Shown here in pieces: positions 1 through 8,510 of a stretch of DNA of 64,000 nucleotides. Origin of the DNA: Pseudobythopirellula maris (GTDB taxonomy: Bacteria > Planctomycetota > Planctomycetia > Pirellulales > Lacipirellulaceae). Location: contig NZ_SJPQ01000002.1 in assembly GCF_007859945.1 (NCBI RefSeq), positions 322,588 to 386,587 of the forward strand. Direction: 5' to 3'. The notes beneath the pieces are model-generated. The model was not told the DNA's origin, ran no database searches, and saw nothing but the letters and a program-made list of their open reading frames with translations. Position numbers and translations under genes: made by a program. Each line of letters begins with the position of its first letter. The stretch's first letter is position 1.

Positions 1-1457
1 CCACGCTGTTCATCTTCAGCGACGGGCGGTTCTCCGACGTCAAAGACTTCGCCCTCGGCAACCTCGAGCCGGTTTACGTGCCGATCGGCGAGCCGGGCAC
101 CGCGAACCTCGCGATCACGGCCTTCCAGACCCGTCGCGACGAGCTGCTGCGGACCCAGTTGCAGGCGTTCGTGCAGGTGGCCAACCTTTCGGACGCGGCC
201 GCCGAGGCGGTCGTCGAGATCCGCCGCGACGGCTCGCTGGTCGACGCCAAACGGGTGGCGGTGGCGGCGGGCGCCACGGCGGGCGTGGTCTTCCCCCTCG
301 GCGAGGCGGCCGCCGGCGGGCTCACCGCGCAGTTCGACCAAGAAACGCTCGCCTCGGTCGGCGACCGCTTGGCGGTCGACAACACCGCCTACGCCGCGAT
401 CAACGACGCCCGCCCCGGCGCGGTGCTGCTGGTGACGCCCGGCAACGTGGCGGTCGAGACCGCTCTGGCAAGCACGCGCGTCGACCGGCTGGGGGGCGTG
501 CGAGTCACCAAGCCCGATTTCTTGCAAGAAGCCGAGTACCAGCGCGACGCCGAGGCGGGCGCCTACGACCTGGTGATCTTCGACCGCTGCGCGCCCGAGG
601 CGTCGCCTCGCGCCAGCACGATTTACCTCGGCGCCCTGCCGCCGGGCCCCGCGTGGCGCAGCGACGGCGACGGCGACGAGCAAGACGAACCGGGCGAACC
701 GGCCACGGTCGACTGGCCCCAGCTGATCGACTGGAGCCGCACCCACCCGCTGCTGGCGCACATCGAGCTCGGCAACTTCGACGTCGTCGAGAGCCTCAAG
801 CTCGACCCGCCGAGCGGCGGCTCGTCGCTGATCGACTCGGCCTCCGGATCGGTCGCCGCGATCGCGCCGCGCGGCGGCTACGAAGACTTGGTGCTCGGCT
901 TCCCGATCCTGGTCGAGTCCGATGGCCGCACGCAGAAGAACACCGACTGGATCAACCGCCACAGCTTCCCCACCTTCTGGCTGAACGCGGTGGAGTACTT
1001 CGTGGCGCAGGCGAGCCTCACGGCCGAGCGTCCCCAACCCGGCGAACCGGTCGAGCTGCGGCCGCTTGGTCGCGCCGAAGCGGCGACCCTCATCGCCCCC
1101 AACGGCCGCACCGAGCAGCTCACCCGCACCGGCGACGAGCCGTACATCGTCCACAACACGGCCGACCCGGGCGTCTACACCATCGACGAGGGCGAGGCCG
1201 CGGGGGGCGATCGCCTCAGCCAGCGCTTCGCGGTGAACCTGTTCGACCAGGCCGAGAGCGACGTCCGTTTGCGGGCCGCCACCGCCGGCGACGAGCAAGA
1301 CGCCCGCACGGCCGCCATCCGCATCGGCAACATCGACGTGGCCGCCCAAGCCGGCTCGACCCCCGCTCGGCAAGAAATTTGGCGCCCGCTGCTGCTGGCG
1401 GCCTTGGTCGTGCTGTTGATCGAGTGGTACGTCTACAACCGCCGGGTGTACGTGTAA
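1..1457 (+). CDS. BatA/VWA-type membrane protein, C-terminal part
   Basis: The frame is open from the window edge (frame 3), so the 5' end is missing; the GTG at 78 is internal. The first visible residues, TLFIFSDGRFSDV, look like the late strand of a von Willebrand factor A fold. A long extracytoplasmic stretch follows with beta-rich, BatA-like repeats, and a single hydrophobic segment close to the C-terminus (LLLAALVVLLIEWYVYNRR) would anchor it in the membrane with a short basic tail. Planctomycetes often carry such genes beside MoxR ATPases and DUF58 proteins, which would lie to the left. Function is not known beyond a likely chaperone or adhesion role. Confident it is a real gene, moderate on family. 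Confidence 0.8.
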   Translation, partial: TLFIFSDGRFSDVKDFALGNLEPVYVPIGEPGTANLAITAFQTRRDELLRTQLQAFVQVANLSDAAAEAVVEIRRDGSLVDAKRVAVAAGATAGVVFPLGEAAAGGLTAQFDQETLASVGDRLAVDNTAYAAINDARPGAVLLVTPGNVAVETALASTRVDRLGGVRVTKPDFLQEAEYQRDAEAGAYDLVIFDRCAPEASPRASTIYLGALPPGPAWRSDGDGDEQDEPGEPATVDWPQLIDWSRTHPLLAHIELGNFDVVESLKLDPPSGGSSLIDSASGSVAAIAPRGGYEDLVLGFPILVESDGRTQKNTDWINRHSFPTFWLNAVEYFVAQASLTAERPQPGEPVELRPLGRAEAATLIAPNGRTEQLTRTGDEPYIVHNTADPGVYTIDEGEAAGGDRLSQRFAVNLFDQAESDVRLRAATAGDEQDARTAAIRIGNIDVAAQAGSTPARQEIWRPLLLAALVVLLIEWYVYNRRVYV

Positions 1458-1541
1458 GAGAAACCGCCAAGTCGCCATGGACGCCAAGCGGAGCCGAAAA
1501 TCCTGGCTTGCTGTGAGCTCATTTTGGTGGCGGTTGATTGT

Positions 1542-1626
1542 TGTGGGAGGCGTCTCCGACGCCGATAACGCGCCGCTTGCTAAATCGGCGGGCATACCGG
1601 TATCGGCGTCAGAGACGCCTCCCACA
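1542..1626. repeat. Palindromic dispersed repeat, copy 1
   Basis: Two 26-base arms (1542-1567 and 1601-1626) are reverse complements with one mismatch; the arm core is GGGAGGCGTCTCCGACGCC. A second, more decayed copy lies at 15661-15719. The arms could fold into a long hairpin in RNA. There is no T-tract, so it is called a dispersed repeat, not a terminator. Confidence 0.8.
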
Positions 1627-1734
1627 GCGCTAATGTCCCGCAGCCCTACCTCCCAAGCGAGACCGGCACGCGGCCCGCGTGGCGCGTCTTGGCGTCCTTG
1701 GCGTCTTGGCGGTTCCCCCCGCCCCCGAAACGGC

Positions 1735-1763
1735 CTGACACGCCGCCCACCACGAGCTATAAT
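1735..1763 (+). promoter_or_regulatory. Sigma70-type promoter of tRNA-Leu
   Basis: CTGACA (1735-1740) and a perfect TATAAT (1758-1763) are 17 bases apart, and the -10 ends 12 bases before the mature tRNA. Spacing and position both fit a housekeeping promoter. Confidence 0.75.
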
Positions 1764-1775
1764 TGCCGAGCCTTA

Positions 1776-1857
<82 letters not shown>

Positions 1858-1976
1858 CTAGGGCCCTCGATTCCTGCGGCTTGCGGCGAACCGATCACCG
1901 GGGCGCCGCGTACCGCTGCGGGGGCTCACCGAGCGCTCCCAGGCCGACACGCATTTACCCGAACAGAGACCACCCG

Positions 1977-2378
1977 ATGCGCACCCTCTCGCTGTCGCTG
2001 ATCCTCGCCCTGGCCGCCTGCCTGCTGGCCGCCCCGGCCCACGCCTTCCCGGACTTCCAGAAAGTCTATTTCAAGGAGTACGCCGGATCGGACGCCGACC
2101 CCCAGCTCGCCAAAGACATCAAGAAGGCCAAGTGCTTCAACTGCCACCAAGGCAAGAGCAAGAAGCACCACAACCCGTTCGGCCAGCACTTGGTCGGCAA
2201 GCTCGGCAAGGCCGACCGCAAAGACACCGACAAGATCCTCGCCGTGCTTACCGAGGTGATGGCCCTCCCGAGCGACCCCACGCACGAGGGCTCGCCGACG
2301 TACGCCGAGCTGATGGCCGAGAACAAGCTGCCCGGCGGCACGCTCGAAGATTGCAAGAAACCGCCCGCTGAGGAGTAA
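1977..2378 (+). CDS. Secreted mono-heme c-type cytochrome-like protein
   Basis: A 133-residue product with a clear Sec signal peptide (about residues 1-23, ending APAHA). A single heme-attachment motif CFNCH sits at C53-C56-H57, within a lysine-rich stretch (KKAKCFNCHQGKSKKHH). No clear distal methionine ligand motif stands out, though the methionines near residues 100 and 115 are possible. Known chemistry of CxxCH in an exported protein suggests periplasmic heme c and electron transfer; this exact family is not recognised. The ATG at 1977 is chosen because it opens the signal peptide directly. A strong terminator follows at 2437. Confidence 0.75.
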   Translation: MRTLSLSLILALAACLLAAPAHAFPDFQKVYFKEYAGSDADPQLAKDIKKAKCFNCHQGKSKKHHNPFGQHLVGKLGKADRKDTDKILAVLTEVMALPSDPTHEGSPTYAELMAENKLPGGTLEDCKKPPAEE

Positions 2379-2436
2379 ACGCCGCAGCCCATGCGATGGC
2401 TTCCCCTCCTCCGGGAAGCGGCCCCAACACACCCGA

Positions 2437-2465
2437 CGCCGTGGCTTTTGCCACGGCGTTTTTTT
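2437..2465 (+). terminator. Rho-independent terminator
   Basis: A nine-base perfect stem CGCCGTGGC / GCCACGGCG with a TTTT loop is followed by seven T residues. It lies 59 bases after the heme-protein stop codon and before the DinB gene. Confidence 0.9.
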
Positions 2466-2548
2466 ATGCGCCGGCGGGGTTGACCGACTGGTGTTCTCTT
2501 GTACACTCTTCGCAGCCGTTGCCCCCCGCCCTCTATCGGAGTCCTTCG

Positions 2549-3055
2549 ATGCCGTTCGCCGAGACCTTTCTTCCCGAGTTCGAGCAAGAGATGGCAGCCA
2601 CCCGCAAGGCGCTCGAGCGTATCCCCAACGACAAACTCGACTGGAAGGCTCACGAGAAGTCGAACACCATCGGCTGGGTCGCCAACCACTTGGCCGAGAT
2701 CCCCGGCTGGGTCGACGGCACGCTGACCCAAAACTCCTGGGACGTGAACCCCGATGGCCCCACCCCTTACCAGCCGCCCAAGCTGGGATCGATCGAAGAG
2801 ATCCTGGCGTTGTTCGACGCCAACGTGTCGTCGGCGGCAGAGCGGATCGCCAAGACGGACGACGCCGAATACGCGAAGACCTGGCGACTGATCTCAAACG
2901 ACGAGATCTACATCGAGATGCCCAAGTCGGGCGTCCTCCGCACCTGGGTGTTGAACCACACGATCCATCACCGCGGGCACCTTTGTGTGTACCTCCGCCT
3001 GAACGACTTGCCCGTGCCGGGGATGTACGGCCCTTCGGCCGACGAGGCGGGCTAG
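2549..3055 (+). CDS. DinB family protein
   Basis: A 168-residue protein with the DinB/YfiT four-helix-bundle pattern. The predicted metal ligands are H47 (in VANHLAEI) and H137/H141 (in NHTIHHRGHL), the spacing expected for the His triad. The family contains thiol-dependent metalloenzymes such as bacillithiol S-transferases; the substrate here cannot be told from sequence. The ATG at 2549 starts the first helix; an in-frame extension upstream crosses the terminator and is rejected. A 95-bp repeat starts seven bases after the stop codon. Confidence 0.85.
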   Translation: MPFAETFLPEFEQEMAATRKALERIPNDKLDWKAHEKSNTIGWVANHLAEIPGWVDGTLTQNSWDVNPDGPTPYQPPKLGSIEEILALFDANVSSAAERIAKTDDAEYAKTWRLISNDEIYIEMPKSGVLRTWVLNHTIHHRGHLCVYLRLNDLPVPGMYGPSADEAG

Positions 3056-3061
3056 GACGCA

Positions 3062-3156
3062 CTAGATCGCACTACCGCTAGCCGTAGCGTTGTTTTCGCC
3101 ATATCGACGTCGAATCACACCGCCACACACGCTACGCATCCGTGCGATTCGCACTA
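3062..3156 (-). repeat. 95-bp dispersed repeat, copy A
   Basis: Reverse complement of 63780-63874 with only two differences over 95 bases. It contains the palindrome TCGACGTCGA in its middle and imperfect inverted ends (CTAGATCGCAC versus CTAGTGCGAATCGCAC after complementing), so it resembles a small MITE or REP-like element. It encodes no protein. Confidence 0.85.
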
Positions 3157-3195
3157 GGCGCGTGGGTTGGCCAGCCGAGCTGTTCGGTCGGCCCG

Positions 3196-3930
3196 TCAGT
3201 AGCCGTAGTGCGCCGCGGCGTGGAGGCTGGCGAGTTGCGGCTTGGTGAGCCCCTCGATCTTGGCGGGCGAGAAGCCGTGGTCGCGGGTGAGGTGCTCCCA
3301 ATAGGTCATGCCGCTCACGCCCGCCTCGGGCAACTCGACCAGCCCGAGCCAGTAAGCCAACTCGCCCGCCTCCAGGCTGCGCAGCCAGCGACTCGGCGGC
3401 CGCCCTTCGCGCGCCTTGCGTGTCGGGTGGGGGTGACCCGGATCGGGCTCGGGGCCGTCGTCATCGATCGTCTCGTCGGGCGTCTCCTCGGCGGGCCCGC
3501 CGTACGCCCCGGCGCTATCGCGTGTGTAGTCGCTGTCGTGCGTGTAGTCTCCCGGCATGGCGGGCGAATCGCCGAGGCGCAGCCCCTCGGGCGCGAGCTC
3601 GTCGTCGAGGTAGCCCTCGGCTTCGAGGAACGGCTCGCCGGTCGATTTCTTCCGCGGGCGGGTGATGCCCGTCACCTTCCACTCGTCGTCGACGCGGGTC
3701 TCACGGACGAACCAGCCCCAGGTCTTGTTCGACGCGGCGGTCCAGTGCTCGGCCCCATCGACACCGGTGGCCAACGCCTCGGCCGCCCCGGCGGCGGGCG
3801 GCGGAGCGGCCGTCGGTTCGGTCGCACGCATCGCCGCGGCGGCCAGCGTGTCGAGCGAATCGGCCCGCAACCGCTCGGCCAAGCCGAACAGGCCGGCGCC
3901 GATCCAGAAGGCGAATTTGCGACGGTTCAT
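3196..3930 (-). CDS. Hypothetical protein with Tat-like N-terminus
   Basis: A 244-residue product not recognised as a known family. The N-terminus NRRKFAFWIGAGLFGLAERL has a twin arginine before a hydrophobic core, so export through the Tat or Sec pathway is possible. The middle is acidic and low-complexity (about residues 125-155, rich in D, E, P). The N-terminal half contains WTAASNKTWGWFVRET and the C-terminal half EAGELAYWLGLVELPEAGVSGMTYWEHLTRDH, which look like short folded motifs. The start at 3930 is preferred over an upstream one because it opens the signal-like segment. No partner genes are evident; it stands alone between a repeat and a divergent gene. Confidence 0.6.
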   Translation of the reverse strand: MNRRKFAFWIGAGLFGLAERLRADSLDTLAAAAMRATEPTAAPPPAAGAAEALATGVDGAEHWTAASNKTWGWFVRETRVDDEWKVTGITRPRKKSTGEPFLEAEGYLDDELAPEGLRLGDSPAMPGDYTHDSDYTRDSAGAYGGPAEETPDETIDDDGPEPDPGHPHPTRKAREGRPPSRWLRSLEAGELAYWLGLVELPEAGVSGMTYWEHLTRDHGFSPAKIEGLTKPQLASLHAAAHYGY

Positions 3931-4227
3931 GGCGTCGGTCGAAGTGGGGGAACGGGGGGCGCAGCAGCTCACTCAAACCCTACGCGCCCCGCTGAGGAAA
4001 GGTCGGCCGCTCGCTGCGAGTTACGCGGCTTTTTCAGAACGCCGTCCCGTTCAGCCGCCAAAAACTCTGCGAGCGGATGCTTCCAGAAATTACTGGAGAA
4101 CCGCCGCTGCTGAGCCGGGTGAGACCCGATACGGCCATTGGGGGGCAAGATTCGTTCAGCCGCGGCGAATCCCCTTCAGCTACACGAACCAATCACTCAC
4201 TATCCCTTCGATCGAACAGGTGGAACT

Positions 4228-4863
4228 ATGTCGACGATTGCCCGTGGCCGCTCATTGGCGGCGACCGCATGCACGCTCTTGCTTCTGGTGGGCGGCCCCG
4301 TCCTCGCACAGACGCCCGGCGAGACCCCGGACCCCGCAGCAACCGCGCCCGGCGTGGGCGAGCAAGCCGAACGGACGCTCCAGAGCGCCCGCGACACGGC
4401 GGGCGCGGCGCTCCGCGCGGTCGACGGCGACCCCCGGGCGCAGGAGCTGACCGCCGGTCTGCTACAGCCGATCTACGCCGTGGCCGAGTCGTTCGCCTTC
4501 CCCACGTTCTACTGGCTCGCCTTCGCGGCGATGGCGGCCGGCGTGGTGAGCTTCGTGCTGCAGTTGACGCTCGGCAAACTGGTGGTGATGAGCCGCATGG
4601 GCTTTAGCCCCGCAGAGATCGTCAGCGACTTGGTGGGCCTGGTCGTGAGCCTCGTGGGGCTGGTGCTAGCCACCCAGGCGGCGGTGGAGAACTCTAGCTT
4701 CACCCAAAGCCCGGCCGCGGTGCTCAGCTCAGCGGGAGTGGGCACCGTGATCGGCCTGTTTCTCTACGTGTGGGGCCAGCGTCAGGAGCTCGACGCCGCC
4801 CGTGGCCGCACCGCCTCGGCGAAGACCTCCGGCAAGCAAGCAAAGCTCGCTTCGGCCGAATAG
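4228..4863 (+). CDS. Hypothetical membrane protein with signal peptide
   Basis: A 211-residue protein of unknown family. It has a signal peptide (about 1-27, ending PVLAQ), a short periplasmic helix-rich segment (25-85), then three hydrophobic segments (about 95-120, 135-155, 170-185) and a basic, lysine-rich cytoplasmic tail. AGGTGG six bases before the ATG is a good ribosome site and fixes the start at 4228. It is monocistronic as far as can be seen. Likely an inner-membrane protein; no catalytic motif was found. Confidence 0.65.
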   Translation: MSTIARGRSLAATACTLLLLVGGPVLAQTPGETPDPAATAPGVGEQAERTLQSARDTAGAALRAVDGDPRAQELTAGLLQPIYAVAESFAFPTFYWLAFAAMAAGVVSFVLQLTLGKLVVMSRMGFSPAEIVSDLVGLVVSLVGLVLATQAAVENSSFTQSPAAVLSSAGVGTVIGLFLYVWGQRQELDAARGRTASAKTSGKQAKLASAE

Positions 4864-5071
4864 CAGGGACTGGTCGCGCTGCGACCAGCAGGCCGCCGCC
4901 GAAGCAAGTGATCCGCATTTCTAGCCGCAGAAAAGATTCGAGCTCTTGCCCGCCGGCATTCGCGGTTCTAGAAATGGAGAGACACGCCCCGGCTGTAACC
5001 GGGCATGGAGGCAACTAGGCGGGCGCCGCGCACCAATCTTCGTCGCGTGGCGCCCCATTGAGGGAGCGACC

Positions 5072-6073
5072 TTGGCCGGTTCGATCAACACCGTCCGCGG
5101 CGCCGCGGACAGGCTGGCGGCGACTGCGATCCCCGTGGATCTGCTCCCGCCGCCGGCGACCTCTCCGGCGGCGCTGGCCCGTCCGGCCGCCGCATCGCAC
5201 CAGATCGCTTGGCGCTACGCCGTTCCGATCGTCGCGATCCACGCGCTGGCGCTGCTGGCGTTCGTGCCTTGGCTGTTCAGCTGGACCGGCTTGGTGTTGT
5301 GTTTGGCGGGCGCCTACGTCTACGGCGGCCTGGGCATCAACATCGGATACCACCGGCTGCTCACGCACCGCAGCTTCCGCTGCCCGCTGTGGCTCGAACG
5401 GACCTGCGTGGTGACGGCGATCTGCTGCCTCGAAGACGCGCCCGCCAGCTGGGTGGCCGCCCACCGCCTGCACCACCGCGACTCGGACGAGCAGCCCGAC
5501 CCGCACAGCCCGCTGGTGAGTTTCTTTTGGAGCCACATCGGCTGGCTGCTCGTGAAGAACCCCGCGGTGCACAGCCTGGGGGTCTACGACCGTTACGCAC
5601 GCGACGTGCTCCGCGACCCGTTCTACATGTGGCTGCAGCGCGGCATGAACGCCATGTGGGTCTATGCGATCCACCTGCTGGCGCACTTCTTAATCGGCTT
5701 GGGTCTGGGCTACTTGGTTGCAGGAACGGCGATGGGCGGCCTGCAGCTCGGCGCCAGCCTGGTGGTGTGGGCCGTGCTGCTGAGGACCGTGTTGGTCTGG
5801 CACATCACTTGGAGCGTCAACTCGCTGACCCACCTGTTCGGCTACCGCACCTACGACACCGACGAGAACAGCCGCAACAACTGGTTCGTCGCGCTCGTGA
5901 GCAGCGGCGAGGGGTGGCACAACAACCACCACGCCGACCAGTCGAGCGCCTCGAACTGGCGCCGCTGGTGGGAGATCGACCTGATCTGGCTCGTGATCCT
6001 GCTGTGGGAACGCCTCGGCCTGGCGTGGGACGTGGTGCGGCCGCGCCACCAACGCCGCCCCGCAAGTCGCTGA
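5072..6073 (+). CDS. Fatty-acid (acyl-CoA/acyl-lipid) desaturase
   Basis: A 333-residue membrane di-iron desaturase of the stearoyl-CoA delta-9 type. All three histidine boxes are present: HRLLTH (H94-H99), HRLHH (H131-H135) and HNNHH near residue 290. Hydrophobic segments at about 50-85 and 205-245 flank the boxes as in the family. It should introduce a double bond into saturated acyl chains at the cytoplasmic membrane. Start chosen: TTG at 5072 with AGGGAG seven bases upstream; a longer frame begins at 4946 but lacks a ribosome site. A relic of a second desaturase 3' end lies at 12938. Confidence 0.88.
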   Translation: MAGSINTVRGAADRLAATAIPVDLLPPPATSPAALARPAAASHQIAWRYAVPIVAIHALALLAFVPWLFSWTGLVLCLAGAYVYGGLGINIGYHRLLTHRSFRCPLWLERTCVVTAICCLEDAPASWVAAHRLHHRDSDEQPDPHSPLVSFFWSHIGWLLVKNPAVHSLGVYDRYARDVLRDPFYMWLQRGMNAMWVYAIHLLAHFLIGLGLGYLVAGTAMGGLQLGASLVVWAVLLRTVLVWHITWSVNSLTHLFGYRTYDTDENSRNNWFVALVSSGEGWHNNHHADQSSASNWRRWWEIDLIWLVILLWERLGLAWDVVRPRHQRRPASR

Positions 6074-6161
6074 GTGGCGGCGCCCGCTTGTCGTGAAAAG
6101 GCGTGATTCGCCGGCGCACCGCCGTAGTGCCGCTCGCTGCGCGGCGGGGTAGATTGGAGGT

Positions 6162-6929
6162 ATGAAACACCTCCACCCCACGGCCGCCCTCGCCGGTCTG
6201 CTGCTCGCCATCTCCTCGCTGAGCACGTTGAACGCCACGGTAGCTTACGCCACCGAGCCCGCCGCTGCGTCCGAAGCGCGGGCCGCTGTCGCGCGGCCGC
6301 CCAAGTTCGTCACGGCCGCGGAGTGGGGCTCCGACCCCGCCCCGATCGCCGACGACCGCCGGCACACGCCCACCTACGTCACGCTACACCACGCCGGAGT
6401 GCTGTGGACCAAGGACCGCGACCCGGTCGCCTTCATCCGCAACATGCAGTCGTGGGGCAAGCGGCGGCCGCAGATCGAGCAGCCCCCGCGCAACACCTTC
6501 TGGCCCGACCTGCCGTACCACTTCCTCGTCGCCCCGGACGGCCGCATCTTCGAAGGCCGGTCGCTCGACTACGAGCCGGAGTCGAACACCAAGTACGACC
6601 TCGCCGGCCACGTCGGCGTCGAGCTGATGGGCAACTTCGAGGAGCAGCGGCCGAGCCCCGCGCAGGTCGAGTCGGCCGTGCGGCTCGTGGCGTGGCTGCT
6701 GGCCGAGCACGAGCTGCCGCTCTCGGCGATCAGCACGCACGGCAAGGTGGCCGGCGGCCAGACCAGCTGCCCGGGCCGCGACTTCGCCCGCTACTTCGAC
6801 GGCGAGCCGGCGCCGTTCGCGACTTGGGTCGACCGCGTGCTGCGCGGCGAAGAGCCGGCGATCGAACTGGGGGCGCCGCTCGATGGGGGCCCGACCGAGT
6901 CGATCACCGAGACCACCAAGAAGCCTTAG
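6162..6929 (+). CDS. N-acetylmuramoyl-L-alanine amidase (amidase_2/PGRP fold)
   Basis: A 255-residue exported protein: signal peptide about 1-31, then an amidase_2/PGRP domain. Expected zinc ligands are visible as H76 or H77 (YVTLHHAGV), H193 (STHGKVAGG) and C203 (TSCPG). The family cleaves the bond between N-acetylmuramic acid and L-alanine in peptidoglycan, so it acts in the periplasm or outside the cell. The presence of such an enzyme fits planctomycetes making peptidoglycan. GGAGGT touches the ATG with only one base between, an unusually short gap. Monocistronic. Confidence 0.88.
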   Translation: MKHLHPTAALAGLLLAISSLSTLNATVAYATEPAAASEARAAVARPPKFVTAAEWGSDPAPIADDRRHTPTYVTLHHAGVLWTKDRDPVAFIRNMQSWGKRRPQIEQPPRNTFWPDLPYHFLVAPDGRIFEGRSLDYEPESNTKYDLAGHVGVELMGNFEEQRPSPAQVESAVRLVAWLLAEHELPLSAISTHGKVAGGQTSCPGRDFARYFDGEPAPFATWVDRVLRGEEPAIELGAPLDGGPTESITETTKKP

Positions 6930-7397
6930 CTCGCGCTGCTCAGAATCAGGCGGGTGGCCAATAGTTTTTCAGATTGCTCCGCCGCTTGGTCGCCAGAAAA
7001 AGCTCGCACGCGATCCGCCGTGGCAAACGGCGTGATCAACGCAGCGGGCGGCGTGCTGTCGGGTGCGGTGGTCGGAAGATCGCAGCGGCGCCGCGAAAAA
7101 TGCCCACCCTGCGGCGCCCAATTATCTTTGTAGCAGGCGTTTTACCTAATTTCGACAATCGCTTTTGGCCGCGCGCGCAGCAGCGATTCTTGGCCGTTTA
7201 TGATTTTGTTGTAAGCCGTTGCATGGGGGTGGTTTAGAGCTGTGTAGCGGTGCGTGATGGCGGGGCGGTGGGGGCGGATTTTTTATGGGCGGGCGGTTTT
7301 GGCCGGGGGGCAGGAGCCCCGGCCCGTTAGGGCGGGCTGGCGCCAATGACACCGCTCGGCCCCGCTAGTCATAATCGACCGGCGAGTCCGTAACCCT
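6930..7397. other. Intergenic spacer between convergent genes
   Basis: About 470 bases without a credible gene. It lies between two convergent genes, so it should hold the 3' ends of both transcripts. G-rich and T-rich stretches occur near 7250-7340, but I see no clean terminator hairpin and no promoter. Confidence 0.5.
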
Positions 7398-8369
7398 CTA
7401 ACGCGACGCGCGGTTGCCCGCGCCGTGCTCCGGGTCGGTCACCACCGCCTTGACCTCATCGACCCCCTCCATGTGGTAAGAGTACGGCGGGTCGAACACC
7501 GGGTAGGAGTTCTCGATGTAGGTCGGCTGCTCGCTGCCTTCAAACAGCAGGTTGTCCCAGCCGATCTCGCCGCCGCTCTCGGTGGCGCCGACCCGCTGGT
7601 CACGCCACGGGGTCTTCACGCCGTCGAAGCAAGAGTTCTCCACCCGCACGTGGCACTCGAAGCCTGTGCCGATGCAGTACAGGCTGTCCGGGCAGCCGTA
7701 GTAGTTGTTGTAAATATGCACGCTGCCGTAACGGACCCGCGGCATCCGGCCGCGTACGCCTTGGGCGTACCAGTTGTGGTGCATCGTGACGTGCAGCTTG
7801 CCGCGGTCCGATGTGCGGTCGTCGCGGTTGCCGATCAGGCCGCCGAAGGCGTGGCTGTGCGTGTCGTCGAAGTAGAACTTGCACCACGAGACGGTCACAA
7901 AGTCCGACTGACGCACGATCGAGCAGAGCTCGTCGCTGCTGTCGTGCAGGTCGCACTTGGTGACGAGCACGTTCTTGGCGCCGGAGATCTCGATCGCGTC
8001 GCCGCGCACCGGGCCGACCGTGAGGTTCTGCACGATGACGTTGTTCGAGCCGATGCGGAGCGTCCCGCCCGCCAGCGCGGCGTCGGGGCCCGCGCCGATG
8101 AGGGTCTTGTTCGCGCCGATGTCGACGCCGTCGATCGCGATCTTGCCTTCCACAACAACCACCGCGGGCGAGTCGCCCGCGACCGCCTTCTGCAACTCGG
8201 CCGCGCTCGAAACGGTGACCGGCTCGGCGTCGCCGCCGCCGGTCACGCCGTCGCCTTGCGTGGCGAAGCCGTCGGGCGTGGCGACGGCCACTTCGGCCAA
8301 GCCGGTCGCGGCGCCGAGGAGCACGATTGAGAACGCAAGCACGACACGCGCAACGAGGGGAGAGGGCAT
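7398..8369 (-). CDS. Pectate lyase, polysaccharide lyase family 1-like
   Basis: A 323-residue exported protein: signal peptide about 1-25, then a right-handed beta-helix lyase domain. The early motif GFATQGDGVTGG, the SDFVTVSWCKFYFDDT strand and RGRMPRVRYG, which holds the catalytic arginine region, match PL1 pectate lyases. The usual WIDH calcium-site motif is replaced by VLVTKCDLHD. It should cleave polygalacturonate by beta-elimination outside the cytoplasm. The start at 8369 opens the signal peptide. It sits just downstream of a second, larger pectate lyase on the same strand, 141 bases apart. Confidence 0.88.
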   Translation of the reverse strand: MPSPLVARVVLAFSIVLLGAATGLAEVAVATPDGFATQGDGVTGGGDAEPVTVSSAAELQKAVAGDSPAVVVVEGKIAIDGVDIGANKTLIGAGPDAALAGGTLRIGSNNVIVQNLTVGPVRGDAIEISGAKNVLVTKCDLHDSSDELCSIVRQSDFVTVSWCKFYFDDTHSHAFGGLIGNRDDRTSDRGKLHVTMHHNWYAQGVRGRMPRVRYGSVHIYNNYYGCPDSLYCIGTGFECHVRVENSCFDGVKTPWRDQRVGATESGGEIGWDNLLFEGSEQPTYIENSYPVFDPPYSYHMEGVDEVKAVVTDPEHGAGNRASR

Positions 8370-8510
8370 CAGGGGGCGCTTTGTTGAGGTGGCGGACGAG
8401 TCACAAGACGTGCCCGTCATGATAATCACTCAACGCCAAGCTTGCTCGTGCGGCTGAGCAGCACGCCGCCAGACAAGTCGCCCTCCCCCTCGATTGGGCC
8501 GGCCGGCGTT

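Larger units (their letters stand above)
1458..1775. other. Intergenic spacer upstream of tRNA-Leu
   Basis: No convincing gene. It holds a long palindromic repeat (1542-1626) and the tRNA promoter (1735-1763). Frames that cross it have no family signal. Confidence 0.6.

Noticed and set aside
4864-5071. Possible riboswitch before the desaturase gene (hairpin CTGGTCGC-GCT-GCGACCAG and CCCGG stem)
   Set aside because: No conserved riboswitch core could be matched, and the hairpins have no terminator or sequestering partner.
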